Shown here piece after piece: positions 51,509 to 59,864 of a stretch of 64,000 bases of DNA. The stretch spans positions 1-64,000 of the forward strand of contig JANUBW010000004.1 of NCBI GenBank assembly GCA_024809215.1, written 5' to 3'. Numbering within the stretch: the first letter of the stretch is position 1; every line of letters starts with the position of its first letter. The notes beneath the pieces were generated by a model. It did no database searches. It was not told the origin of the DNA and worked only from the letters and a program-made list of their open reading frames with translations. This stretch comes from Niastella sp. OAS944 (GTDB lineage: Bacteria > Bacteroidota > Bacteroidia > Chitinophagales > Chitinophagaceae). A program made the position numbers and the translations under genes.

Positions 51509-53230
51509 TGATACCGGCAATTCAATAAACCCGTCATTATGCCATTTTATTTTCATTGGCTCCCCCGCATCCTGTATTGTTTCTTCATTTACATTTTTCC
51601 CTGTACCGTAATTGATCTGTTCAAAGGGGCTTTTATTGACATTAACAACGATCACGATCCTGCTGCCTTTGCCCAGCTTACGGCTGGTGAAATAGCTATT
51701 GGTGAATGGCAGGCGGGTCTTTTTTCCCGGCACCAACAGGTTGCGTTTAGTATTGTCGGTGGCATAACTGCTCCGCCCCATAAAATAAGAGAGGTAGAAA
51801 TATTTCCCGTCGGGCATTTCTTCAAATAGCGCAATGCTGTAATCCATATCCTTTTTATTCATCGTTACGCTCATGTTGCCGGCGAAATTACCGCATAGTT
51901 CCATTGACTCCTTCAGCGGCTCACTTTTGAACATAAGCCCACCGCCACTAAACAGGCTATCATAGATCACCTTGTTCACATAGTAATAGCTATGGCGTTT
52001 GGTCCTATCCTTAAAATCGATCTCCAGGTAGGAATAACCTGGTTTCTTTGGCATTGCCTGCGTCAACAACCCGCCTTCGCGGTTATCGAGGTACAATCGG
52101 AGTGTATCTGAGGCCACCGCCTGCAACGACGATACATGCTTCCATTCATTGCTGCCCATGGGCTGGTAATTGATCTTATCTTTCAGGAAACCTGGCCGCA
52201 CAGCTCCTTTCAGGATATAATCGAACCACTCATAAATGATCGCATGAATAGGCACGTTAGCTATGGGATCAATTCTATAACCGGCAAAAACAGAGTCGGG
52301 GAAACCCTGCGAGCCAAAGTGACCGTAAGGCCCAATAAGCAGATAATGCTCCGCTTTAGAATTGTACTTCAGGTGCTGCCGCATGTAATACAAGGCGCCT
52401 ACCTGCCCACCATCATAATAACCTGTAGTGGTAAGTACAGGTATGGTGATCTGCGCAAAATCTTTTTTATACGGGATCATATTCTGCCAATAGGCATCGT
52501 AAGCGGGATGCTGAAGCCAGCGGCGAAACATGGTATTCGTTTTTCCTATAATACTGTCCATCGTTGGGTAAGCCGTGCCCAACGCAAACCATTTCTGTTG
52601 CATTTCATTCCATTTATTATCCCGGTAATCTTTTTCATCTAAAAATTTATTATTGGAAACATAAAAGGCCCACGAGAATGGAAACGACATAACAACATTA
52701 TTCATCATCGGCACGTCCAGCCCCGGTGCAGCAGAAGCGGAAGGGACAATGGTTTTTAAGGCCGGATGTAATTTCTTGCACGCTGCCCATTGCGTAAAAC
52801 CGTTGTAACTACCGCCCATCATACCCACTTTGCCATTGCACCAGGGTTGTTTGCTTATCCAATCAATTACGTCATATGCATCCCGGCCATCATATTCATA
52901 GGCCAATACGTTGGCGGTAGCACTGTATCGCTTCCCTCTTGTATAAGCCATCACCCCCACATAACCCTTATCTGCAGCCAGCTTCACTTTTCGAATATCT
53001 GTAAGCCGTGCATAAATGGTGAACTGAAATATTACAGGCAATGGTGCCGAGGCATTTCTTTTTCGCACCATCAATGCAGACACATAAGCTCCATCTCTTG
53101 TTTTTATCAGCAGGCTATCCTGTACAATATAGCTGCTGTCTGCTTTCACAGACTCCACCGTTACGTCCTGTGCCTGGATACAGGTAGACAATAAAAGACA
53201 TAGCAATGCCAGTGAGAATTGTAGTCTCAT
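51503..53230 (-). CDS. CocE/NonD-family hydrolase (X-Pro dipeptidyl-peptidase S15 type), exported
   Basis: 575 residues with a signal peptide (SLALLCLLLSTCIQAQ). The S15 alpha/beta hydrolase domain shows LLIKTRDGAYVSALMVRK, the nucleophile elbow GMMGGSYNGFTQWAACK, and the acid/histidine regions LTTTGYYDGGQ and LLIGPYGHFGSQG. The C-terminal ~200 residues are the jelly-roll domain of the family (LRLYLDNREGGLLTQ; KGSRIVIVVNVNKSPFEQINYG). It hydrolyses acyl esters or peptides in the periplasm. Its stop codon lies in the last unit of the 105-bp repeat. The LytTR pair at 53260-55025 is just upstream. Confidence 0.88.
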   Translation of the reverse strand: MRLQFSLALLCLLLSTCIQAQDVTVESVKADSSYIVQDSLLIKTRDGAYVSALMVRKRNASAPLPVIFQFTIYARLTDIRKVKLAADKGYVGVMAYTRGKRYSATANVLAYEYDGRDAYDVIDWISKQPWCNGKVGMMGGSYNGFTQWAACKKLHPALKTIVPSASAAPGLDVPMMNNVVMSFPFSWAFYVSNNKFLDEKDYRDNKWNEMQQKWFALGTAYPTMDSIIGKTNTMFRRWLQHPAYDAYWQNMIPYKKDFAQITIPVLTTTGYYDGGQVGALYYMRQHLKYNSKAEHYLLIGPYGHFGSQGFPDSVFAGYRIDPIANVPIHAIIYEWFDYILKGAVRPGFLKDKINYQPMGSNEWKHVSSLQAVASDTLRLYLDNREGGLLTQAMPKKPGYSYLEIDFKDRTKRHSYYYVNKVIYDSLFSGGGLMFKSEPLKESMELCGNFAGNMSVTMNKKDMDYSIALFEEMPDGKYFYLSYFMGRSSYATDNTKRNLLVPGKKTRLPFTNSYFTSRKLGKGSRIVIVVNVNKSPFEQINYGTGKNVNEETIQDAGEPMKIKWHNDGFIELPVSY

Positions 53231-53259
53231 ACATTCATTTTTAATATATCAGCGTTAAA

Positions 53260-53970
53260 TTATAGGATGCTTCTGTTTTTAAGCGCGGCCGACTGCCGGC
53301 CCGATACAGTGAAAGTTTGTCCGCCCTGCAGGCTTACATCGAGCCTGCCATCATGCAGCGGTTTTATTTTTGAGATGTAGTTTATATTGATGATAGCGGT
53401 GCGGTTCACCCGAAAAAACTGATCTGCAGCAAGGATCTTTTCCAAATGATTTAACGAACGTTTTACAAGCGCTTTACTGCCCTCAAAATACAATCTTGCA
53501 TAATTGCCGCTCGATTCTATCCAACTAATCTGGCTCACTTTAATAAAATGACACCGCTCCCCTTCTTTAATAAAAATGGTTTGCTCACCGGGGTGTTCCT
53601 CTCCTTCGGATGCCAGTCTTGCCCGTGTTCTTTCAATAGTTTTCGCAAAACGTTCTTCCCTGATCGGCTTCACGAGATAATCGATCGCATCTACATCGAA
53701 AGCCTGTACGGCATAATGATTGAATGCCGTAGTAAATATCACTTGTGGAACGGTATCGAGTGATTCAAGCAGATCGAAACCCGAGCCACCGGGCATTTGC
53801 ACATCGAGGAAAATAATTTCAGGTTGCAATTGCCCTATCATGTTCGCTGCATCGGTAATATTGGCGGCCTCGCCCACTATTTCAATTTCAGGCCAATTGC
53901 TTAGATGCCGCCTGATCTCATCACGTGCCAGCCGTTCATCATCCACAATCAGTGCTTTCAGCTTTTTCAT
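53260..53970 (-). CDS. LytTR-family response regulator
   Basis: 236 residues. Receiver domain with acidic pocket (LIVDDERLARDEIRR), phospho-acceptor Asp in IIFLDVQMPGGSG, and lysine in YLVKPIREERF. C-terminal LytTR DNA-binding domain (IFIKEGERCHFIKVSQISWIESSGNYARLYFEGSKALVKRSLNHLEKIL; FFRVNRTAIININYISKI). It forms a two-component pair with the histidine kinase overlapping by 4 bp upstream. The CocE-type hydrolase gene 29 bp downstream is probably in the same transcript. Confidence 0.93.
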   Translation of the reverse strand: MKKLKALIVDDERLARDEIRRHLSNWPEIEIVGEAANITDAANMIGQLQPEIIFLDVQMPGGSGFDLLESLDTVPQVIFTTAFNHYAVQAFDVDAIDYLVKPIREERFAKTIERTRARLASEGEEHPGEQTIFIKEGERCHFIKVSQISWIESSGNYARLYFEGSKALVKRSLNHLEKILAADQFFRVNRTAIININYISKIKPLHDGRLDVSLQGGQTFTVSGRQSAALKNRSIL

Positions 53971-55025
53971 ACCAGCGGGGTTTTAATGATTGCTTTTACC
54001 GTTTGTACCGTTTCCTGTTGTAGACGAAAGACTGATTTGCCGTCAAACTGCAGTTGTAATCGTTCTTCCAGATTACTCAACCCGATGCCTTTTTTCAACC
54101 CGTCATTGAGCATTCCGGTGTTCTCCACAGTAATAACGATCTCGCCGGCGACACTGCTTATTTCCGTTTTAATAAAGCCGCCTTGCGGTTGCTGGCTGAT
54201 GCCATGTTTGATCGCATTTTCTACAAGGGTTTGAATGCCGAGGTGTAGCACCTGCTTATTCATTAATGCTTCATCAGCCTGTATGCTTACCTTCAGCTTT
54301 TCCTCAAACCGGATCTTCTCCAGTTCAAGATAGTCCTGAACTAATGCCAGCTCATGCTTCAATGAAACAAGATTTTTCTGTTCCTGATACAGCGAAGTAC
54401 GCATCAGCTCTGATAAAATATCGATGGCCCGCCGCGCCGCCTTCGGATCTTCGATCACCAGCGCTTTGATGCTGTTAAGTGAATTAAAAAAGAAATGCGG
54501 GTTGAGCTGCGTCGACAGGTTATTGAAAGCAGCTTCCTTCGACATCACTTCCAGCCGGGCCGCTTCTTTTACAGCATTGATCTCTCGTTGTGCATAATGA
54601 TAGGCATAATAAGCAAGCAGCCAGATCGACATCAGACGAAGGCCGGTGATAAAAACCACAAAGGACTGCGCCTTAAAAGCATCTTCAATTGTTCCTCCAA
54701 ATCCAGGCCGAAACCCAAGCCGTACGAAATAATTTTTGGTGATGGTGAACACCATAAATACAACTGCCATCACAATAATGACAGGTACCAGGCGTACCAT
54801 CAGGTTCGGTAAGCTCAGTGTATGCCAGCCCAGCCTGCGGGAAAGATTTCTGTAAAGGTGCGAAGGAACAATATAGATGACAAGGTCAAGCACATAATGT
54901 ATGATCGCCAGCTTGTAGCTAAAACCGATACCCATGTAACCGGCATAGGCCCATTGCAGCGCAGCAAGCGACCAAAAGATGAGCTGACATTTCCAATATA
55001 ACGAGATGGTATTTCGTTTCTGCAT
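53967..55025 (-). CDS. LytS-type sensor histidine kinase
   Basis: 353 residues from the ATG at 55025. Four membrane segments (LIFWSLAALQWAYAGYMGIGF; LAIIHYVLDLVIYIVPSHLY; LVPVIIVMAVVFMVFTI; FVVFITGLRLMSIWLLAYYAYHY) precede a His_kinase domain with the phospho-acceptor in FNNLSTQLNPHFFFNSLNSIKALV and an ATP-binding region (LGIQTLVENAIKHGI; GIGLSNLEERLQLQF). This is the LytS/YehU-like class lacking an extracellular sensor domain. It overlaps the response regulator gene by 4 bp (ATGA). Confidence 0.92.
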   Translation of the reverse strand: MQKRNTISLYWKCQLIFWSLAALQWAYAGYMGIGFSYKLAIIHYVLDLVIYIVPSHLYRNLSRRLGWHTLSLPNLMVRLVPVIIVMAVVFMVFTITKNYFVRLGFRPGFGGTIEDAFKAQSFVVFITGLRLMSIWLLAYYAYHYAQREINAVKEAARLEVMSKEAAFNNLSTQLNPHFFFNSLNSIKALVIEDPKAARRAIDILSELMRTSLYQEQKNLVSLKHELALVQDYLELEKIRFEEKLKVSIQADEALMNKQVLHLGIQTLVENAIKHGISQQPQGGFIKTEISSVAGEIVITVENTGMLNDGLKKGIGLSNLEERLQLQFDGKSVFRLQQETVQTVKAIIKTPLV

Positions 55026-55167
55026 GTTAGAGTACAAAACAAATCTTTTTCTTTGTAATTTGGAAAGCGGGAGTACACGAATGAGGAAATATGGTGGATG
55101 AACGACAGTCAAATTAGTTGATCAAAGTGGTTTAAAAAGAATATTTTGTAACGTATGTTCTACAATT

Positions 55168-55923
55168 ATGGAGTTAGATAATTTTAAATTCAATCTTTCA
55201 AGGCTTAAAAAGTGCGACCAGTATTGGGATGAGATGAACCCGGTTTCAGGCGGCAGGCTTTGCAATAAGTGCGACAAAAAGATTATTGATTTTTCAAATA
55301 TGACATTTTCAGATATTGCATTTTATATGTCTGAAAACAAAGAACCTGTTTGTGGATTTTATCGCCCAGAGCAATTAAAACAAAAAAGCATATCGAAAAG
55401 TAAATTGCCAATTGCAGTTACACTGACAACTCTTCTAACAACATCAACAATATCAAAAGCAGAAAAAGCTGCTATTCAAACTGAACAGAATACTTTGCAA
55501 AAAAAATCTTTTCAAGATATTAATATTGAAACTCCAATTATAAACGCCCAACAAGAAATTGACACAATTTACTTTGTCGGTAATGTGCAATACTTTGACA
55601 CAACAAAACAGGTAAATATGCCGGTTTCCTTTGCTTCGGTTATCATAAAAGGAACAAGGAACGGTGTGGCGGCGATGAGCAATGGCTACTTTAAATTAAC
55701 TTACCTACCAACTACTGACAGCGGTAATCTGTATTTAGTAATATCATCGATTGGGTTTGAAACAAAAGAAATTGAAGTTGCATTTAACGGACAAAAACAA
55801 ATTGAATTAGGAACAATAATCCTTGAAAAGTACGAAGGAGAAATATCAGAATTTTGGGTAACAACAAAGAAACGAAGTAGGCTGAATATATTTTGGCGTA
55901 CAATAACAAAACCGTTTAGGTGA
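55168..55923 (+). CDS. Membrane-anchored protein with N-terminal Cys domain and carboxypeptidase-like regulatory domain
   Basis: 251 residues. The N-terminal ~70 carry a small Cys-containing domain often seen in Chitinophagaceae (LKKCDQYWDEMNPVSGGRLCNKCDKKIIDFSNM; VCGFYRPEQL), with CxxC, so possibly metal-binding. A hydrophobic segment follows (LPIAVTLTTLLTTSTIS). A CarboxypepD_reg-like beta domain is at the C-terminus (VSFASVIIKGTRNGVAAMSNGYFKLTYLPTTDSGNLYLVISSIGFETKEIEV). Function is unknown. It is a single gene ending at a strong terminator. Confidence 0.78.
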   Translation: MELDNFKFNLSRLKKCDQYWDEMNPVSGGRLCNKCDKKIIDFSNMTFSDIAFYMSENKEPVCGFYRPEQLKQKSISKSKLPIAVTLTTLLTTSTISKAEKAAIQTEQNTLQKKSFQDINIETPIINAQQEIDTIYFVGNVQYFDTTKQVNMPVSFASVIIKGTRNGVAAMSNGYFKLTYLPTTDSGNLYLVISSIGFETKEIEVAFNGQKQIELGTIILEKYEGEISEFWVTTKKRSRLNIFWRTITKPFR

Positions 55924-55931
55924 TATAAAAC

Positions 55932-55969
55932 AAAAAAGGCTTCAAGTTCAAATACCTGAAGCCTTTTTT
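55932..55969. terminator. Bidirectional terminator
   Basis: A perfect 13-bp stem AAAAAAGGCTTCA / TGAAGCCTTTTTT with a 12-nt loop, giving a T-run on both strands. It serves the plus-strand gene ending 55923 and the GH16 gene ending 55974. Confidence 0.9.
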
Positions 55970-55973
55970 GTTC

Positions 55974-56756
55974 TTACCCGGCTGTATACTTAAAGTTGTG
56001 AATAATAACTTCCACCTCTTTGCCATCAGAAGGCGCGTTGCCATCATATAACCATAGATTCATATGAATAGGCATGCCTAAAATACTAATGCTTGATGCA
56101 GGCGAACTACAGGTAGCGATAGCAAACAGGTTGGTATCATCATTATAAAAACCACCCATGCTTTTAAATACTACTGAATTAGGGCTGCGTGTAAAGCGGT
56201 GTGTAGTGTAAGTACCGCTTAGTGAAAAGTTCTTCGAGTACTCCCATGGGCCCTTACCACCGGCAGCAGGCCATACCGTGTAGTTTAAGTTTGGCCAGGC
56301 ATCATTTCCCCAGCGTGCAAACTCAATATCCATTTCATCGTACCTGTCGTTACCCGAGTAATTAAATAAACCCAGTACAATGTTTTTGTTGAACGAGCCA
56401 ATGGCGCCTTCTACCTGCCATTGATAAGTGCCGTAACCAAAGCTTTGTGTGCTATAGATCTCAGCACAATTCCATTTACCGGTAGTTGGGTTCTTAGTGA
56501 CCTTTAAGTGTAATCTTCCATTGGCATCAACCCAGGCATTACTGCCATTGAAAACATTGGGGCCGGGACCTTGTGCAGCTGTACCTGTGTTTCTGATCGT
56601 CCACGTATATCCGCTAAACTGAATGGTAGTAGATGCACGTGCCAGAGAGGTTACTTCGCTTTGTGAAGTGGAGGAATTAATCTTATCGGTGGCTGAATTC
56701 TTTTTGCAGCTGGCTGCAAGCACAACGATCGCCATTGCATACACGAAATGTTTCAT
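55974..56756 (-). CDS. GH16-family glycoside hydrolase lipoprotein
   Basis: 260 residues. Lipoprotein signal (VYAMAIVVLAASC). The GH16 jelly roll has the catalytic ExDxE-type motif in YDEMDIEFARWG, preceded by GTYQWQVEGAIGSFNKNIVLGLFNYSG. GH16 members hydrolyse beta-1,3, beta-1,3/1,4 glucans or related polysaccharides; exact specificity cannot be read. No sus genes stand next to it, so it is probably a lone, surface-anchored enzyme. Confidence 0.85.
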   Translation of the reverse strand: MKHFVYAMAIVVLAASCKKNSATDKINSSTSQSEVTSLARASTTIQFSGYTWTIRNTGTAAQGPGPNVFNGSNAWVDANGRLHLKVTKNPTTGKWNCAEIYSTQSFGYGTYQWQVEGAIGSFNKNIVLGLFNYSGNDRYDEMDIEFARWGNDAWPNLNYTVWPAAGGKGPWEYSKNFSLSGTYTTHRFTRSPNSVVFKSMGGFYNDDTNLFAIATCSSPASSISILGMPIHMNLWLYDGNAPSDGKEVEVIIHNFKYTAG

Positions 56757-57135
56757 TAGGTAAAGTTTAAATTATAAAAAAGGATGCGCTCTTCTTTCTG
56801 GCCAAAATGATGCCAGTGTAAGTAATGACCGGTGCTAATAATTTTCAGCAACTTTTTCTCAGCGGAGATTTGCATAATCGTTCAAGCGTGTCACTAACTG
56901 CTTATGCGGCGGGCAAGCATAAGTAGTCATATCTGCCGCCTGTAAAAAATTGGGTGTTTTCACGGTGCATAACACATTCAATAATTGTTTAACTTGAATA
57001 CATTGTAAAGTATTAATCTTGCGTATACCTCATATTCCTGACATTTAAATCCCTTCGAAGACAATTGATTCAGCTTTATTGTTTCTCTCGTGTAGGGAAA
57101 CTTAGCATTATATTTTTCACCTTAAATATTCAATA
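56757..57135. other. Spacer upstream of the DUF692 cluster
   Basis: About 380 bp between the divergent GH16 gene and the CxxC protein gene. No gene, terminator or convincing TAnnTTTG promoter was found; the AT-rich stretch ATTATATTTTT near 57107-57117 is the nearest candidate for a -7 region. Confidence 0.5.
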
Positions 57136-57405
57136 ATGTCTGACAAGAGCATAGTTCAGCCAGAGGCAGGTATTGCCTCTGCCCACGCAGGTATCGGCGG
57201 TTTACGCCCTGGTACCATCCAGTTAACATTTAAGGAAGGAATTGTTGCCAAAAGTGTTCATGAATCACTTGACCGGATCTTTAAATTACATGGCTGCATT
57301 GGATGTGGATTACTTGGTATTGACCTCCGCCTTCGGATAGAGGATCCAATCTTCAGTAAACTACGCGACATTGATGGATTGATTGATGCTACTATTTTCC
57401 GTTAA
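57136..57405 (+). CDS. Short CxxC protein, candidate substrate of the DUF692 enzyme
   Basis: 89 residues, no signal peptide. The first ~20 residues are small and flexible (QPEAGIASAHAGIGGLRPG). The middle (TIQLTFKEGIVAKSVHESLDRIFKL) looks like a strand-helix, followed by HGCIGCGLLGIDLRLR with C54 and C57, and 32 residues after the last Cys. It lies 18 bp before a DUF692/MNIO gene and its partner gene. Such oxidases act on Cys or Asp of peptides encoded next to them, so this is the likely substrate, by context only. The long tail after the CxxC is unlike a typical short core peptide, so it might instead be a small folded redox or metal-binding protein. Confidence 0.7.
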   Translation: MSDKSIVQPEAGIASAHAGIGGLRPGTIQLTFKEGIVAKSVHESLDRIFKLHGCIGCGLLGIDLRLRIEDPIFSKLRDIDGLIDATIFR

Positions 57406-57423
57406 ACTAAAGGCATAACCAAG

Positions 57424-58317
57424 ATGCAGGCTATTCAACAATCAGGTAGTACACATACATTGTGTACTACCTACGATGCTTATGACCCAATATTCCTGAA
57501 GAAGGTATTGCCTTACATACAGTATATTGAAGTAACGCCCGATACTATAGCAAGAGCCTTGGATGACAGAATTACGTTAAACGAATCGATCATTAACAGT
57601 CTTCTGGATGTTTTACCATTTGTAAAAGTAATAGCGCATGGCGTTGGCCTTTCTATTGGCAGCTATGATGATTACTCAAAGGCTTATATAAATTTACTTG
57701 ATGAACTTATTGAAACTATACCTTTGGCATGGCATAGTGAACACCTTGGTTATGTAAGAATAAATGGCCAAAATTTAAATACTATGCTTGCCTTACCCCG
57801 CACCAAAGAGATGCTAGACCTGATCTGCGCGCGGGTATGCCTTATACAAGACCGGTATAAGATCCCTTTTCTGCTGGAAAACATTGTTCACCTGCTACCG
57901 GATGCACCTGCCGATTTTTCAGATGCGCAATTCCTGAATGAGCTGACAAAGCGAACTGGCTGTGGGCTTATCCTGGATGTTTACAATTTAGAGTGTGATT
58001 CGCATAATCATCGTTTTGACATATCCGGTTTCCTGGATGAGTTAAACTTTTCACCGGTTAAAGAGATCCATATTGCAGGAGGCACTGAATATAAAGGGTT
58101 CAAATTGGATATTCATTCCAACATCGTTAGCGACAGCACTATTGATCTCACTTTGCAAATCCTGAAACACCCCGCCTGCCAGGTAGAAACCATCAATTAT
58201 GAACTGTTGCCTGAGGCTGTTAATGTACTGGGCCATGATGTAGTGTGTGAAGAATTAAAGAAATTATCTAAGATATTCAATACCCCCACTCGTGAATTTA
58301 CAGGAATTTCAAGTTAA
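57424..58317 (+). CDS. DUF692 (MNIO) multinuclear non-haem iron oxidase
   Basis: 297 residues in a TIM-barrel family that includes MbnB, TglH and BufB, which use two or three irons to modify peptides. Landmarks in order: AHGVGLSIGS (H72), WHSEHLGYVR (H104, E106, H107), FLLENIV (E152), LILDVYNLECDSHNH (D185, N188, H194, H196), KEIHIAGG (H216), KLDIHSN (D229, H231) and INYEL (E260). The family ligands therefore appear intact. It overlaps the next gene by 26 bp, and the short CxxC gene lies just upstream. The reaction here is unknown. Confidence 0.85.
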   Translation: MQAIQQSGSTHTLCTTYDAYDPIFLKKVLPYIQYIEVTPDTIARALDDRITLNESIINSLLDVLPFVKVIAHGVGLSIGSYDDYSKAYINLLDELIETIPLAWHSEHLGYVRINGQNLNTMLALPRTKEMLDLICARVCLIQDRYKIPFLLENIVHLLPDAPADFSDAQFLNELTKRTGCGLILDVYNLECDSHNHRFDISGFLDELNFSPVKEIHIAGGTEYKGFKLDIHSNIVSDSTIDLTLQILKHPACQVETINYELLPEAVNVLGHDVVCEELKKLSKIFNTPTREFTGISS

Positions 58318-58816
58318 GATGCTGGGCCTTATAAAATCAACCTACGAACCCTGTGAACAGGATTCAGTATATTTACGTGAGCTTAGAACCTCAAGAGAAT
58401 TATGCCTGGTAAAAGAAATATGCATCTGGTGGCGGTGTTTCCAGATTGAAAATTATTGCCCCTTAACATCCGAGTGGTTAAAACAGCAGAATTTACTGGA
58501 ACACTGTATTGAGGAATATTATCAAAATACGAATGTTCCCTCTTATATTGAACAAGCCGGAATAGCTTTTCTTGAATATATCCTATCACACATTGCCGAT
58601 TCGGTGGCTCATTCCATAGCGGCATTTGAACGGGCGATGATCCAGGTAAAAAGAGGTGATTTGCGTGAGTATATTATTTCCTGGGACTATGAACCTTACG
58701 CTGTGCTTTCTGGTATATTGTACAAAACACCTTATGACCAGGTCAATGCAAAAGGACAATACAAGGTAGCAGTTTCGTATAATATTCCCGGTTTATTCAA
58801 CGTGGTTAAAATGTAG
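58292..58816 (+). CDS. Partner protein of the DUF692 enzyme (DUF2063-like)
   Basis: 174 residues. Its place (overlapping the MNIO gene by 26 bp) and plan fit the partner proteins MbnC/TglI/BufC that bind the precursor leader: an N-terminal helical part (LQEFQVKMLGLIKSTYEP ... WWRCFQIENYCPLTSEWLKQ) resembling DUF2063 with SYIEQAGIAFLEYIL, then a C-terminal part (AHSIAAFERAMIQVKRGD; ISWDYEPYAVLSGIL). Similarity to known partners is by layout and I cannot verify it by search. It probably holds the 89-residue protein for oxidation. Confidence 0.72.
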   Translation: MNLQEFQVKMLGLIKSTYEPCEQDSVYLRELRTSRELCLVKEICIWWRCFQIENYCPLTSEWLKQQNLLEHCIEEYYQNTNVPSYIEQAGIAFLEYILSHIADSVAHSIAAFERAMIQVKRGDLREYIISWDYEPYAVLSGILYKTPYDQVNAKGQYKVAVSYNIPGLFNVVKM

Positions 58817-58839
58817 GTACACTTTAAAAATATTGAACA

Positions 58840-59148
58840 ATGCACGCCCAACTAATCACTTATCAATTAAATGATATTTCTCAATCGGAATATCTTAAGC
58901 AAATGGTGGAACCAGATGCGCCAATTTTGGCGGAAGTAAAAGGTCTTATTTCAAAAGTTTGGCTCGCAGACGTAGAAAAAAACACTTTTGGCGGTTTCTA
59001 TTTATGGGATAACAAAAAGGCGATGGAAGATTTTATGAATTCTGATCTGGTAAAAGCAGTTGTAAGCCGGCCCTTCGTAAAGAATGTTTCCTCGGTTGAC
59101 TTTGAAGTAAATGAGAAAGCTTCATTGATTACCCGGGGAGTAAAATAG
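58840..59148 (+). CDS. Putative YdhR-type monooxygenase (dimeric alpha/beta barrel)
   Basis: 102 residues with the pattern of the YdhR/ABM-like family: HAQLITYQLNDISQSEYLKQM, VKGLISKVWLADVEKNTFGGFYLWDNKKAMEDFMNSDLVKAVVSRPFVKN. Such small proteins are called monooxygenases by analogy, but few have been tested. It lies 23 bp after the DUF692 partner gene on the same strand and may belong to the same operon; whether it works on the same product is unknown. Confidence 0.78.
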   Translation: MHAQLITYQLNDISQSEYLKQMVEPDAPILAEVKGLISKVWLADVEKNTFGGFYLWDNKKAMEDFMNSDLVKAVVSRPFVKNVSSVDFEVNEKASLITRGVK

Positions 59149-59303
59149 CTAGTAACCTCTCATACATACAATACACCGCCCTTCAAATTATTACTAATTG
59201 TAATCAATAAGAAGTTGTCATTGGGTCATTAAGTACAAACTTCTGCGGCATTTGCGTTACCAGGCAAAATCCACGTATTTTTAGTAGTACAATAGTAACA
59301 GTA

Positions 59304-59768
59304 ATGATCACCACAAAACGATTAATTATCTTTCTTTCAGTTTATTTGATTTCTAATTTAAGCTACGGACAAATTAATATTCTGGACAGTTGTGGGGTGG
59401 ATTCAAAGCAAGAATTGAATCAATATGAAATCAAAATCCTGGACAGTCTGTTTCTTCCACCTTTTGAGACTAAGAAATCCGGGATCATAGATCCTAAGAA
59501 AGGATTTGACTTCAAGGATAAAAAAATTGCTTTTTATTCTTGTGCTAAAAACTCCAACACAAAAGGAAATGGACTTTTGTCAAAACAAGAATTTTTTAAG
59601 TTTTGTAGGACAAATTTTAAAGGACACGCAGGTAAAGGAATTATTAAATTGAATGAAAAAGAAAAGAAAGAATCGAAAGGATTTGATGCAGTGATAATAA
59701 TTGACTGCCCGTATGACACAATAACAATGAAAGACTTAATATCGAAGTTGAATGCGAAATATGGTTAG
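59304..59768 (+). CDS. Exported hypothetical protein
   Basis: 154 residues with a signal peptide (LIIFLSVYLISNLSYGQ). The mature part contains several cysteines (LDSCGVDSK; FYSCAKN; FFKFCRTNF; IIIDCPYD) and a basic, lysine-rich middle (LNEKEKKESKGFDA). No family was recognised. It is more AT-rich than most of the window. The 155-bp spacer before it shows nothing notable. Confidence 0.65.
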   Translation: MITTKRLIIFLSVYLISNLSYGQINILDSCGVDSKQELNQYEIKILDSLFLPPFETKKSGIIDPKKGFDFKDKKIAFYSCAKNSNTKGNGLLSKQEFFKFCRTNFKGHAGKGIIKLNEKEKKESKGFDAVIIIDCPYDTITMKDLISKLNAKYG

Positions 59769-59864
59769 AATAGATCAATAAAAAGAGGGCACGACAAACG
59801 AAGCGATAATTTGCCGTTGGTTGAATTGAAATAGCTCGTATATGACCACTCTACAATGCCTGCC

